A stretch of DNA of 64,000 nt from Desulfuromonadaceae bacterium (lineage in GTDB: Bacteria > Desulfobacterota > Desulfuromonadia > Geobacterales > Pseudopelobacteraceae), in NCBI GenBank assembly GCA_028712075.1, contig JAQTQX010000009.1:84837-148836 (forward strand), given 5' to 3'. Positions 8,270 through 17,733 of the stretch are shown here, piece by piece (position 1 is the first letter of the stretch; each line of letters opens with the position of its first letter). The position numbers and the translations under genes are program-made. Below the pieces are notes generated by a model. That model was not told the origin of the DNA. It made no database searches and was given only the letters and a program-made list of their open reading frames with translations.

Positions 8270-9759
8270 CCCTTTCTCCTCATCTCCCGAAGCATTCCAC
8301 CCTGACTGTCACGTATCGCAACGGTCAACGGCATTTTACCCGGAAGAAAGTGGGTGGCACAGGAGAGACAGGGATCATACAGCCTGAACGCCATCTCCAC
8401 CCTGTTGAGGATTGATTCATCAGGAGCGTCGCTGGTTATCAGCTTTTCGGCAGCACGTTTTATGGACATGGATATGGGGGCATAGTTATTGGTGGTACCG
8501 ACGATCATGTTGACCATGGTCAACACTCCCCGGTCATCGGTTACAAAATGATGGGTCAGCGTTCCCCGTGGCGCCTCGATGGAGCCGACACCTTCACCGA
8601 CAAACCGGGCCGGAGCAGGAATATTCCGGGTGTCCTGGGAGGTTATTTCAGGGTCAAGCGCCAGTTCCAGCATCCGCTCCGAGGCGTAGAGTAGCTCGAT
8701 GAGTCGCGCCCAGTGAGTGGCCAGACGGTGATGGATCGGTTCATAGCGGGCAGCTGTAATTTTTTTACAGCCGAAAGTTTCGTATAAGCGCTGGTACTCG
8801 GCATTCGCCAGAGGAGTCGCCATCCCCTCGGAGACATTAAGCCGCGACAGGGGTGTAGCAGTATAAATGCCGCTGTCGATCCCGTCGGTCAACCCCTTCC
8901 ACCCCACTTTTTTCAGGTACGGATATTTCAGATAGGTCCAGGCTTCCACCCGTTCGGCAATATGCTCACGGTATTCGGAAGGGTCATATCTTACGAACTC
9001 ATTTCCCTCCGGGTCCACCACCCTGATCATACCGTCATAAAAGTTGACCTGATTGTTGGCATCCACAGTCCCCATCGAATAGGTGCGGTGCAGATAGATG
9101 TCAGAAGTTACCAGATCAAGGTATACGGGGTTCTTCAGGACTATTTTCTCAAAGATTGATAAGGAGAAACGGGCAAACTCGATATTTTTACGGGCGGCGT
9201 CCTCAATCTGTGAGCGCTCCTCCTCAGTGATGGGGCGGCTCCAGCCTCCCGGAACCCCGGCCACCGGATGGATCGATTTGCCGCCCAGAAAGGTAATGAT
9301 CTCATGGTTCCGTTTGCGGCAGGCGATCACCTCACCGGCAACTTCCAGCCCGACTTTGCGGGCAACACCCAGAATGTTCCGTTCCGAAGGGGGGGCGTCA
9401 GGCCCGACGATGAAATCCGGGCCACCGAGGGCATAGAAGTGGGTCGTGTGATCGGTGACAAAAAAAGCCATGTAGAGAAGTTCGCGCAACTTTTTTGCTG
9501 TTGGGGTCGGTTCAGCGCCAAAGACTCGATCCAGCGCCTTGGTGGCCGCCAGGTGATGTGCCTCAGGACAGACCCCGCAGATCCGGTTGGTGATGGCCGG
9601 CATCTCCTCGGCCATGCGACCGACACAAAACTGTTCAAAACCACGCAGTTCCGGAATCTGGAAAAAGGTATTCTCCACCGTTCCCTGGTCATTCAGAAAG
9701 ATATCTATCCGGCCATGCCCTTCCAGGCGGGTGATAGGATCAATTGTGATGCGTGCCAT
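8266..9759 (-). CDS. mvhA: NiFe hydrogenase large subunit, MvhA type
   Basis: A 497-residue catalytic subunit that binds the NiFe(CN)2CO centre. The N-terminal motif RICGVCPEAHH (about residue 60) and the C-terminal motif DPCLSCATH (about residue 463) supply the four metal-binding cysteines. About 27 residues follow the last His and should be removed by the protease encoded next. The opening ITRLEGHGRI is typical. The start at 9759 (MARITIDP) is preferred to 9834 because a G-rich ribosome site lies 6 bases upstream and family members begin there; it overlaps mvhG by 20 bases. Similarity to Mvh/Frh-like group 3 enzymes is judged by motif and gene order. Confidence 0.93.
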   Translation of the reverse strand: MARITIDPITRLEGHGRIDIFLNDQGTVENTFFQIPELRGFEQFCVGRMAEEMPAITNRICGVCPEAHHLAATKALDRVFGAEPTPTAKKLRELLYMAFFVTDHTTHFYALGGPDFIVGPDAPPSERNILGVARKVGLEVAGEVIACRKRNHEIITFLGGKSIHPVAGVPGGWSRPITEEERSQIEDAARKNIEFARFSLSIFEKIVLKNPVYLDLVTSDIYLHRTYSMGTVDANNQVNFYDGMIRVVDPEGNEFVRYDPSEYREHIAERVEAWTYLKYPYLKKVGWKGLTDGIDSGIYTATPLSRLNVSEGMATPLANAEYQRLYETFGCKKITAARYEPIHHRLATHWARLIELLYASERMLELALDPEITSQDTRNIPAPARFVGEGVGSIEAPRGTLTHHFVTDDRGVLTMVNMIVGTTNNYAPISMSIKRAAEKLITSDAPDESILNRVEMAFRLYDPCLSCATHFLPGKMPLTVAIRDSQGGMLREMRRKG

Positions 9760-10759
9760 TTTGTTCCCCCCCCATTCCAACCCGACCGCCCAGTGTCGAA
9801 CTGGCCAGAGAGTATTTGTAAAACAGTCCGGCATAATCCGGAATCGTCTTCAGAAATTCATCCACCTTCCCGGCAATTGCTTCTTCCGAAAGACCGGTGG
9901 TATCGCCGATGTCCATAATTGACCCAAGTGCCGCCACCATCTTAGCCCCCTGGTCAGGTATCCCCTCCGGAGCGCCATAGCAACCGGTGCAGGGCATATT
10001 GGCCTTGGTGCAGGGGGCACCGCAACCGTTCCGGGTGGCAATGCCCATACAAAGTAATCCCTGTTCAAGCAGGCAGGTTTTGGGGTCGGGATAGAATTCG
10101 TAAGTACGTCGGAAAGCGGGGATGCGCTTCTCCTCTTTCGTGCGGTCACAATCGTCGCACACGGTCAGGGTACCACAGCCGATCGTGCGCCCTTTGGGGG
10201 GCAGATCACCCGAAAGGATTGTTTCGATAACGTTCCAGATTTGATGCGATTCAGGCGGGCAGCCGGGGATGTAGTAGTCGACGTCTACCTCCTGAGCCAG
10301 ATGCCGCACCCGCCCCAACAGCGCCGGAAGATGCATGTCTCCCTCGGGAAAGGTTGTCGTGCCGGAGGGAATAATGGCCGCCGGATTATCAACCGAAGGA
10401 TTGTCGCGGTAGACGGAATTAAGCAGTTCTTCCTTCGTGGTAAAATTAGCCAGCGCGGGGATGCAACCACCTTTGGCACAGGAACCGAAGGCGATCAGAA
10501 TCTGCGATTTTTTCCGCAGCAGATGGGCCATCTCGACGTTCTCCTCAGTGCGAAGGGCTCCATTGAAGAGTGTCACGGCGATGGCCCGGTCCGGGAGAGC
10601 CTCAATATCTTTTTTCTTGGTGTCCATCAGGCAGGGACAGAACATGAAGTCCAGTGCAGCATCAACGTCCAGTATTTTCTCGTGCAGGTTGACAACGGCA
10701 ATCTCGCAGCCGCCGCATGATGCGGCCCAGTAGACCGCCAGTTTCGGTTTTTGGTGCAC
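9740..10759 (-). CDS. mvhG: NiFe hydrogenase small subunit, MvhG type
   Basis: A 339-residue iron-sulfur subunit that passes electrons from the NiFe site. Near the N-terminus is SCGGCE (cluster proximal to the active site), then FGSCAKGGC, PGCPPES and several distal Cys pairs (CDDC, CGAPC, CTGC). No twin-arginine signal is present, so the enzyme is cytoplasmic, as expected for Mvh. The start is GTG at 10759 with GGAGGTGAAAC just upstream. Only 26 bases separate it from the stop of the GGDEF gene upstream and they hold no terminator, so it is probably co-transcribed with the chemosensory genes. Confidence 0.92.
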   Translation of the reverse strand: MHQKPKLAVYWAASCGGCEIAVVNLHEKILDVDAALDFMFCPCLMDTKKKDIEALPDRAIAVTLFNGALRTEENVEMAHLLRKKSQILIAFGSCAKGGCIPALANFTTKEELLNSVYRDNPSVDNPAAIIPSGTTTFPEGDMHLPALLGRVRHLAQEVDVDYYIPGCPPESHQIWNVIETILSGDLPPKGRTIGCGTLTVCDDCDRTKEEKRIPAFRRTYEFYPDPKTCLLEQGLLCMGIATRNGCGAPCTKANMPCTGCYGAPEGIPDQGAKMVAALGSIMDIGDTTGLSEEAIAGKVDEFLKTIPDYAGLFYKYSLASSTLGGRVGMGGEQNGTHHN

Positions 10760-10785
10760 GTTTCACCTCCATGTGTTTCCCTACG

Positions 10786-12444
10786 CTATGTGGTCGCTTC
10801 GCAAACTTGGTTTCGTCCGCTCTCTTTTGCCGTGTAGAGGGCACTTTCAGCCGCCTTGCAGACACTTTCCGCATCTTCATACAGTGAAAGAGAGGCAACT
10901 CCGCAGCTGAATGATGGTGAAAAAATGTTGTCGTTAACCGTGAAGCGCATTGCAGCAAAACTCTCCCGCAGTTGATCAATTATCTGTACCGCTTTCTTTT
11001 TGTTGCAGTCGGGAAGAATAACGGCAAATTCATCACCACCATAGCGACCAACTATACCCGATTTACCCAAACACTGCTGAAGCAGACGTGACAGGGTTAT
11101 CAAGATCTGATCACCCATTTTATTCCCGTAGTCATCGTTTATTGACTTGAGTGTGTCGACGTCAATCATGGCAAAGGATACGTCCTTTTTCTGACTTTGT
11201 GCCTGAGTAATGACATTTTCCAGATATTCCTTGGTGGTTGAATAATTAAACAGTCCGGTCATGCTGTCTCTTACCATATACGACCTGACTATTTTCATCC
11301 GCCCGGCACGCCCGGCTACTGCAGCAATAAGATTCTCAGGTGAGATCGGTTTGGTCAGAAACTCATCCCCACCCATACGCATCGCTTGAAACTGTTTCCC
11401 GACATCAGTCTCACTCGAAAGGAAAATAATCGGTATGCTCGATGAAGCGCCCATCTGACGGATAGTCTTGGCAAGTTCCATTCCATTGCAGCCTGGCATG
11501 TACATGTCGGTAAGCACCAGATCCGGATTGAACTCGACAAGTGGTGACATAATCTGCAGTGGATCATTCACGGTTACAGTGGTCATTCCAGCCGACTGCA
11601 ATATAGTGGAATACAACTCAGACAGGTTCGGGTCATCGTCCACGATCAATATTCTGCACGGATCAAGCGTAACCGTATTCGTGAGAGTATCAAGAGTGGA
11701 GCAGAGCTCTGCAACGTTAACCGGTTTAACAAAATAAGCATCTGAGCCGGCACGAACGGCCGCAAGGCGGTTCCTGAAACCATTTTGCGATGACATGAAA
11801 ACCACCGGCACGTTACTTCCGTCCTTCCGCACGGCTTTGATTATCCCGGCACTTTCTTTTGAGGGGTCCGGCAGAATCATATTCATAATAATCGCGTCGG
11901 GCGGGGAGTTCTGAACCGCATTACACACCAACTCCAATTGGCCAAAGGATGTTACTAAATAGCCGAAACATTCAATTTGGGTAGCGAGGGACATACGCTG
12001 ATAAGAATCCTCTTCAAAGATATAAATGACTTTTTGGGCTCTCTCACCTGTCGTTTCTGTCGCTGCAACAAGCTCAACCAGACGGGTGTCAATTGATTGA
12101 GAAAGGTTGATATTTTTTATTTCTTCTTCCAGTGAGGCGAGACATTCCTGAATTTTTTGATACCAGATTTTGTCTGGTGGTGTTTCGGGGTTCATGGCTT
12201 CTTTTGCCAACAATTCCCCCGATGCGGCAATAACACTCACCGCTTTCAATCCAAATGAAGCGCAGGCCCCTTTCAGGGTGTGTATGTTACGGTGGAATAT
12301 CTCCAGCTCGGCAATTCCGCATGATTGTTGTTCAGTGTCATAGTACGATTTACGAATTACCTCCAATTGCGTCGGAAGCTGTTTTACATACGCTTCGCGT
12401 ATTCTTTTCAATTTGGTTGTTGCTGTCGCTACTGGAACGCTCAC
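10786..12444 (-). CDS. Hpt-REC-REC-GGDEF diguanylate cyclase response regulator
   Basis: A 552-residue signalling protein. An Hpt domain (about 1-110, HTLKGACASFG with the phospho-His) is followed by two receiver domains (about 135-255 and 260-380; the second has LIVDDDPNLSEL and LVLTDMYMPG) and a C-terminal GGDEF domain with an intact RYGGDEFAVILP, so cyclic-di-GMP synthesis is likely. The first receiver has NMILPDP at the usual phospho-Asp site and may be degenerate. The start is GTG overlapping the upstream stop (GTGA). As the last protein of the chemosensory set it is the probable output, turning CheA phosphorylation into c-di-GMP. Confidence 0.9.
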   Translation of the reverse strand: MSVPVATATTKLKRIREAYVKQLPTQLEVIRKSYYDTEQQSCGIAELEIFHRNIHTLKGACASFGLKAVSVIAASGELLAKEAMNPETPPDKIWYQKIQECLASLEEEIKNINLSQSIDTRLVELVAATETTGERAQKVIYIFEEDSYQRMSLATQIECFGYLVTSFGQLELVCNAVQNSPPDAIIMNMILPDPSKESAGIIKAVRKDGSNVPVVFMSSQNGFRNRLAAVRAGSDAYFVKPVNVAELCSTLDTLTNTVTLDPCRILIVDDDPNLSELYSTILQSAGMTTVTVNDPLQIMSPLVEFNPDLVLTDMYMPGCNGMELAKTIRQMGASSSIPIIFLSSETDVGKQFQAMRMGGDEFLTKPISPENLIAAVAGRAGRMKIVRSYMVRDSMTGLFNYSTTKEYLENVITQAQSQKKDVSFAMIDVDTLKSINDDYGNKMGDQILITLSRLLQQCLGKSGIVGRYGGDEFAVILPDCNKKKAVQIIDQLRESFAAMRFTVNDNIFSPSFSCGVASLSLYEDAESVCKAAESALYTAKESGRNQVCEATT

Positions 12445-12827
12445 GACTGCACACCACTTTTTGCCAATAATGACGCCACTATTTCCGGTAAAATTTCCTC
12501 AAGATCGGCATCTTTGGTGACAATGGCGTCCAAGTCAGGATATTCAAGGCGAAGTGGCGGGGAATCATCACCGGTCAAGAGCACAAACGGGAGGTTGAAG
12601 CCCCGCTCCCGCATCCCGGTAAAGAGCTTAATGCCGCTTATACCCGGCATATTCATATCAGACACAACGATGCGGATCAGAGGATCGTTGGCAAGCTTCC
12701 CCAGAGCGTCCAAACCACCATCGGACAGGATTATTTCGTATTCCTCTTCCTCGAGGATCATGCCAGTCATCTCGGCGGTGAACGGATCGTCATCAACTAC
12801 CAGAATATGTGTTTGTGCTGTGTTCAT
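12441..12827 (-). CDS. Single-domain response regulator
   Basis: A 128-residue receiver-only protein. It has the acidic pair VVDDDPF, phospho-Asp in VVSDMNMPG (about residue 57), the switch Thr in LLTGDD and a Lys in IVTKD. It could act like CheY or as a phosphate sink for the hybrid CheA next door. It lies 21 bases after cheA and overlaps the GGDEF gene by 4 bases. Confidence 0.88.
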   Translation of the reverse strand: MNTAQTHILVVDDDPFTAEMTGMILEEEEYEIILSDGGLDALGKLANDPLIRIVVSDMNMPGISGIKLFTGMRERGFNLPFVLLTGDDSPPLRLEYPDLDAIVTKDADLEEILPEIVASLLAKSGVQS

Positions 12828-12848
12828 GGAACAACTCCCCTCTTGTCT

Positions 12849-15113
12849 TCAAATTAGACTACGAACGGTGTCTATTAAATTGGACTGGTCAAATGCCCCT
12901 TTGACAATATAAGCGTTGGCTCCGACGACTATACCACGTTTTTTGTCTTCAACCTTTTCCCGCGAGGTCATGATAATAATCGGCACATTACGGTACCGTT
13001 CGTCGCCACGCAACTGTTCCGTGAGAGAAAACCCATCAAGTCTCGGCATCTCCACATCGGTGATGACAAGGTCGTAAAGTTCCTCACGCGTCTTGGCAAA
13101 AGCTTCTTCACCATCTTCTGCGGTAACAACGACATAACCGTACGCCTCCAGAATACTTTTTTCAATCTCCCGGGTATTGAGGGAATCGTCGACCACCAGC
13201 ACCGTTTGCGTGCGTTCCGCCTTTGACGCAGATGCTCTCCGTCCCGGTTCTGATATTTCGCGGGCCTGGATAAGCAGTTCGGGGACATGCAGGACATTGA
13301 CGATGCTGTCCCGCTCCCCGATTGTGACACCGGAGACCATGCGCAGGTTCTGCAGGTGAGATGGCAGCGGCTTTACGACCATTTCCTCGCGTCCGATGAT
13401 TTCGTCGACCAGGAGACCAAGCTTTTCTTCTCCATCCCGTATAATGACGATTTGTACCTCGTTTGACTCCGGGCCAGAGTCGCGGGGAAGTTTGAGGAGA
13501 GCGGCCAGGTGCTCGACCGGGATAATCTGTTCACGCAGGCGGATTGCACGCCTGTTAACAATATCAATGATATCGCTCGGCAGAACCGAGAGCATTTCAA
13601 CGAGTGAGGTGGCCGGCATTGCGCACGTTTTGCCACCGGCAGAGACGAGGAACAGGGGGAATACCGCCAGGTTCAGCGGCAGGCGCAGAAAGAAAGATGT
13701 GCCGATTCCTTCCCTGGTTTCAATAACGATGGTTCCTTTCAGCTCATCAACGATGCTTTTTCTCACAACATCCATGCCCACACCCCGACCGGAAAGATCG
13801 GTGATGATCGGGCTCGTACTAAAGCCGGGCATAAAGATCAGATCTGTGATCTCCGCCTTTGACATACCGGCCAGCACCTCTGCATCGAACAGTTTTTTGG
13901 CAAGGGCTTTCTCGCGAATCATTTCGACGGACATCCCTTTGCCGTCATCACTCAAAGCAATGGTGACACAACCACTGTCGTAAAAAGCGGAGAGCGTAAT
14001 GGTTCCTTTCGCCGCTTTTCCCGCTGCAACCCGATCTTCGGCACTCTCCAGCCCATGGTCCAGTGAATTGCGGATCATGTGCATGAGGGAATCTCCGATA
14101 CGATCAATAATTTTTCTATCCAGCTCGGTATCTCCCCCATCCACAACGAAATCGATATCTTTGCCATGCTCATGGGCAAGATCCCGCACCGTACGGCGCA
14201 GAGGGTCAAAAACAGTCGAGAGTGGCTGCATGCGCAGCCTGAGGGAGGTTTCCTGCAGATCACCGACGAGATGATTCTGCAGTTGAGATGCATCGTACAT
14301 GCTCCGCACCGCCTGGCGCAGGGAAAGCTGCAGTGCAACACCATCTTCCAGCAACGTCTCGTTTCCGGAGTCATTGCCGGTGAAACGCTCTGCAACGTTG
14401 TTAAGATGTCGCGTTACCGCACGTTCGATCTCACGAAGCTCGCTGATTTGCCTCCTGGACCTCCCATGTTCCGAGACGATCTCTCCCATAAGCCTGATCA
14501 GGTCATCGAGCTTGGCAGCATTGACTCTGAGATAATCTGCCTGGCGGGGCTTTGCAGAAGCGGGCGGAACGGTAGTTGCTGCTATTGCTGCAGTGGCCGG
14601 CAGGAGTTCTTCAGCAGGCGTAACTGCGGCTTGTTCAGCTGTTTTCGGGACATCTGGAACAGCGTTGATGGACAGATCAGGAGGAAGAGCTAGAGCGACA
14701 ACAACCGGCGGCGAAACACCGTCAATCGGGATCTTTGCTGAGAGTTCCAATTCTTTGCAGAGCGCTTTCGGCGCCTCTACTGACAAGTCGCCAGCTGTTA
14801 TCCTCTCCAACATAGCTGAAAGAGCATCGACTCCACGAAAGAGTGCGTCCGAAACAGAAGCAGCCAGGGGAATTTTCCCGCCGCGTATCGCATCAAGGAC
14901 ATCCTCCATCTTGTGCGCAAGCTCGGTGACACCCGTAAGCTTCATCATCCGTGATGACCCTTTTATGGTGTGTGCAGAACGGAACAGCCCATTAAGCATT
15001 TCGGCATCACCGGGCGAATGTTCCAGATTAAGCAGCCCTTCGCTTATGCGGGAGCAATGTTCACGCGCCTCTTCGACAAAACGAGCTATAAATTTTGAAT
15101 GGTCTAGTGCCAT
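12849..15113 (-). CDS. cheA: Hybrid chemosensory histidine kinase CheA-REC
   Basis: A 754-residue kinase with Hpt (RSAHTIKGSSRMM, about residue 45), an Ala/Pro-rich linker, a dimerisation helix pair (about 200-270), a HATPase (MIRNSLDHGLE, SDDGKGMS, GRGVGMDVV), a CheW-like coupling domain (about 495-615) and a fused C-terminal receiver (VLVVDDSLNTREIE, LVITDVEMPRLDG). The fused receiver is typical of FrzE-like and other alternative chemosensory systems rather than of flagellar CheA. A separate P2 domain is not evident. The start overlaps cheR by 10 bases. Confidence 0.93.
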   Translation of the reverse strand: MALDHSKFIARFVEEAREHCSRISEGLLNLEHSPGDAEMLNGLFRSAHTIKGSSRMMKLTGVTELAHKMEDVLDAIRGGKIPLAASVSDALFRGVDALSAMLERITAGDLSVEAPKALCKELELSAKIPIDGVSPPVVVALALPPDLSINAVPDVPKTAEQAAVTPAEELLPATAAIAATTVPPASAKPRQADYLRVNAAKLDDLIRLMGEIVSEHGRSRRQISELREIERAVTRHLNNVAERFTGNDSGNETLLEDGVALQLSLRQAVRSMYDASQLQNHLVGDLQETSLRLRMQPLSTVFDPLRRTVRDLAHEHGKDIDFVVDGGDTELDRKIIDRIGDSLMHMIRNSLDHGLESAEDRVAAGKAAKGTITLSAFYDSGCVTIALSDDGKGMSVEMIREKALAKKLFDAEVLAGMSKAEITDLIFMPGFSTSPIITDLSGRGVGMDVVRKSIVDELKGTIVIETREGIGTSFFLRLPLNLAVFPLFLVSAGGKTCAMPATSLVEMLSVLPSDIIDIVNRRAIRLREQIIPVEHLAALLKLPRDSGPESNEVQIVIIRDGEEKLGLLVDEIIGREEMVVKPLPSHLQNLRMVSGVTIGERDSIVNVLHVPELLIQAREISEPGRRASASKAERTQTVLVVDDSLNTREIEKSILEAYGYVVVTAEDGEEAFAKTREELYDLVITDVEMPRLDGFSLTEQLRGDERYRNVPIIIMTSREKVEDKKRGIVVGANAYIVKGAFDQSNLIDTVRSLI

Positions 15114-16690
15114 GTTTTACCCTTTAATGCTGCATTGACGCGCCAATCCTCTGTGCAACGGGATGGAATCAGAAGCGACAATTTGTGCCGGCAGATAACG
15201 AGGAATTGTTCCGCATTGAATGAGAGTGGGAAGAAATCCTGCCCATGTTTTTCAGGAGAGCCGTTCTCCAATATGCGCAGTGTCGTCTCGTAGTGGCCTC
15301 GTGCCCGCTTTTCGTCATTATTGGCATAGTTGATCTCTGCAGAATAAAAGTGAGCCAGCCAGCATGAGGCATTCAGATAGATAGCCTCTCTGAAACGCTT
15401 GAGTGCATACTCATTATTTCCCCTCTGCCGTGCAATAATGCCGAGCACGAGATACGCTTCCAAACAGAGCGGATCCCGGCTGAGAACGCTATCGAAAATG
15501 ATGCTGGCTTCATCAAACCGTGACATATCCAAGAGCACCCCCCCCTTGAGGCAGTACGCCTTCTCGAAGGTGGTATCCTGTTCGATGATAGTATCGAGTA
15601 TGGCAAGCGCTTTGTCGCACTGCTTGTCGTGAGCCAGTTGAACGGCCGTGTCAAAATACTCTCTCATGTCGGGATTCGTAGATGTCACCGGTGTACGTGG
15701 ACGTTCACTAATATGCCTCTCCTGCACTCCGGCACCCTGTACCTCAAGTCTGGTTGCACATCGTGCAGCAGTTTGTAGCTGCCCCCCTCGTGACGGCTCT
15801 GAAACCCCAAAAGTGCGGCTTGACGTGCGACGTTCTTTTATGACGGGCGCCGGAATTTTACGGTAAAAAAAGAGCGATGCCTCTTTTACCAGGGACAGAA
15901 TGCCTATATCATGATGAAATGTTTCAGACGCCCCGACCAGCAGACAACCACCATCGGAGAGATGCCCCGCAAGCTTGGCGAAAATCTCTCGCTGCACCTG
16001 TCCGGGAAAATAGATGGACACATTCCGGTACAAGATAATATCTGACAACTGCATCCTGTACGGATAGGCCGAATCCAGCAGATTTACCACTTCGAAGCTA
16101 ACCTGTTTTCTGATGCTTGCGGTAACCTGGAATTTCCCCTGGGCATCCGCTTCGAAATAGCGTTCCTGTAAGGAGTTATCCATGCCTCGAAACGAGCTCT
16201 TCCCATACACACCCTGTTTTGCCGATGCAATCGCACCGGAATCAATATCTACTCCGGTAATGGCAAACAGCCGCTCACTTTCGGTTCCAAACCGCTCCCT
16301 CAGCATAATGGCGATGGAATAGGGTTCCTCTCCGGTGGAACAGCCGGCGCTCAATATCCTGACCGGCCTTTGGTTACCGGCAGCCATGAACTCCGGCAAC
16401 AGCATAGTGACTATCAGCTTCAGGTGGTCAGGCTCGCGATAAAAATAGGTCTCGTTAACCGTCAGCAACTCCGTCAATCGAAGCAGTTCATCCTGATCGC
16501 TCAAGAGCCTGTTGTGATAGCTTTCACACGTACTAATAGCCAAAGCAGACATTCGACGACCTAGACCCGCAAGAAGAGCCTGCTCCCGCTCTTGTTCGAA
16601 ACTGTGCCCACAGGTACGCAGCAGCAGTTCTTTAATAGGTGCAAGATCAATTGTCGCATCCACTTTATGAGACCACGTTGTGATCGTCAT
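15104..16690 (-). CDS. cheR: CheR methyltransferase with C-terminal TPR domain
   Basis: A 528-residue chemoreceptor glutamate methyltransferase. The CheR catalytic domain spans about 15-285, with the SAM-binding motif SAGCSTGEEPYSIA near residue 113. After a low-complexity linker (about 285-340) come TPR-like helices (about 345-490; the FDTAVQLAHD and ALKRFREAIYLNA repeats). CheR-TPR fusions are common in alternative chemosensory systems, where the TPR recruits partners. The start overlaps the cheB stop (ATGA). Confidence 0.92.
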   Translation of the reverse strand: MTITTWSHKVDATIDLAPIKELLLRTCGHSFEQEREQALLAGLGRRMSALAISTCESYHNRLLSDQDELLRLTELLTVNETYFYREPDHLKLIVTMLLPEFMAAGNQRPVRILSAGCSTGEEPYSIAIMLRERFGTESERLFAITGVDIDSGAIASAKQGVYGKSSFRGMDNSLQERYFEADAQGKFQVTASIRKQVSFEVVNLLDSAYPYRMQLSDIILYRNVSIYFPGQVQREIFAKLAGHLSDGGCLLVGASETFHHDIGILSLVKEASLFFYRKIPAPVIKERRTSSRTFGVSEPSRGGQLQTAARCATRLEVQGAGVQERHISERPRTPVTSTNPDMREYFDTAVQLAHDKQCDKALAILDTIIEQDTTFEKAYCLKGGVLLDMSRFDEASIIFDSVLSRDPLCLEAYLVLGIIARQRGNNEYALKRFREAIYLNASCWLAHFYSAEINYANNDEKRARGHYETTLRILENGSPEKHGQDFFPLSFNAEQFLVICRHKLSLLIPSRCTEDWRVNAALKGKTWH

Positions 16691-17730
16691 AATCCGATTC
16701 CTGTCAACTGCAGCAATGCGCCGGGGATATCGGCGAGAGGAACGATTCTGTCGATGATCCCGCGGTCAATGGCAACCCGGTTCATCCCGAATATCACGGA
16801 ACTATTGGCATCTTGAGCAAGTGTAACGCCTCCAGCCGTTTTGATTGCCTGCATACCTTCAACACCGTCATCCCCCATGCCGGTCATAATCAACCCTATC
16901 GTCCTGTTCCGATATGCAGTGGCAACCGAAGAGAGCAGCGTGTTGCAGCAGGGTTTGTATATCTGGTGGGCCTCTCGCTCGCCAAGGAGAATCACCCCCT
17001 GTTCAGTGACCTTCATCGAGTGTTCAGCTGGATTGATATAAACATGTCCAGCGACGAGAATATCGCCATGGGCCGCGCACCTGACCGTAAGGGCAGTTCC
17101 GCCGTTTAACCAATCAGCCATGCCTTGTGTAAACCCTTCTGCAATGTGCTGGGTTATGACAATTGGCACGGAAAACCGGGACGGAAGATGTGACAAGATA
17201 GTGTTAATTACCTGTGGCCCCCCGGTTGAGGCTGCTATGGCAACAATTGCACGTCTCGAAACGTTCTTCTGAACCGGCTCACTCTTTGCTCCTGCGGTTC
17301 CTCTCAGGCCCCTTATTGTCTGCAGATGGGCAGTGATATCTATGCCGGCAAGGTAGCGGATCTTGTTAATAAAAGTCTGAACCATTTCAGGGCTGAGATC
17401 CGGTTTTTCAATAACATCCAGCGCACCCTTGGATACTGCGGCAAACGCTGTGCGCACTCCGTGAAGAGCAGTTACGGCCAGAATCGGCACAGGGGTAGCA
17501 GACATTATTTGCTCAATTGCATCAAGTCCTCCCATAACAGGCATCTCGATATCCATGGTCACGATATCTGGTTTAAGTGAGGCAACCTTGCGAATAGCCT
17601 CCACGCCGTTTGAAGCCTCTCCAACCACGACGATGCCCGGATCCGACTCGAGGATAGCACGGATCATGTCGCGTACCATCGTACTGTCATCTACCAACAG
17701 TACCCGTATGGCCCGCTTGGAGGTCATCAT
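16687..17730 (-). CDS. cheB: CheB receptor methylesterase
   Basis: A 347-residue response-regulator methylesterase. A receiver spans about 8-125 (LLVDDSTMVRD, VTMDIEMPVMGG). The catalytic domain spans about 160-345, with the triad visible as Ser in IAASTGGPQ, His in ITQHIAEGFTQ and Asp in MTGMGDDGVEGM. It reverses CheR methylation and may deamidate receptor glutamines. It lies 3 bases after the MCP gene. Confidence 0.94.
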   Translation of the reverse strand: MMTSKRAIRVLLVDDSTMVRDMIRAILESDPGIVVVGEASNGVEAIRKVASLKPDIVTMDIEMPVMGGLDAIEQIMSATPVPILAVTALHGVRTAFAAVSKGALDVIEKPDLSPEMVQTFINKIRYLAGIDITAHLQTIRGLRGTAGAKSEPVQKNVSRRAIVAIAASTGGPQVINTILSHLPSRFSVPIVITQHIAEGFTQGMADWLNGGTALTVRCAAHGDILVAGHVYINPAEHSMKVTEQGVILLGEREAHQIYKPCCNTLLSSVATAYRNRTIGLIMTGMGDDGVEGMQAIKTAGGVTLAQDANSSVIFGMNRVAIDRGIIDRIVPLADIPGALLQLTGIGL

Positions 17731-17733
17731 TTC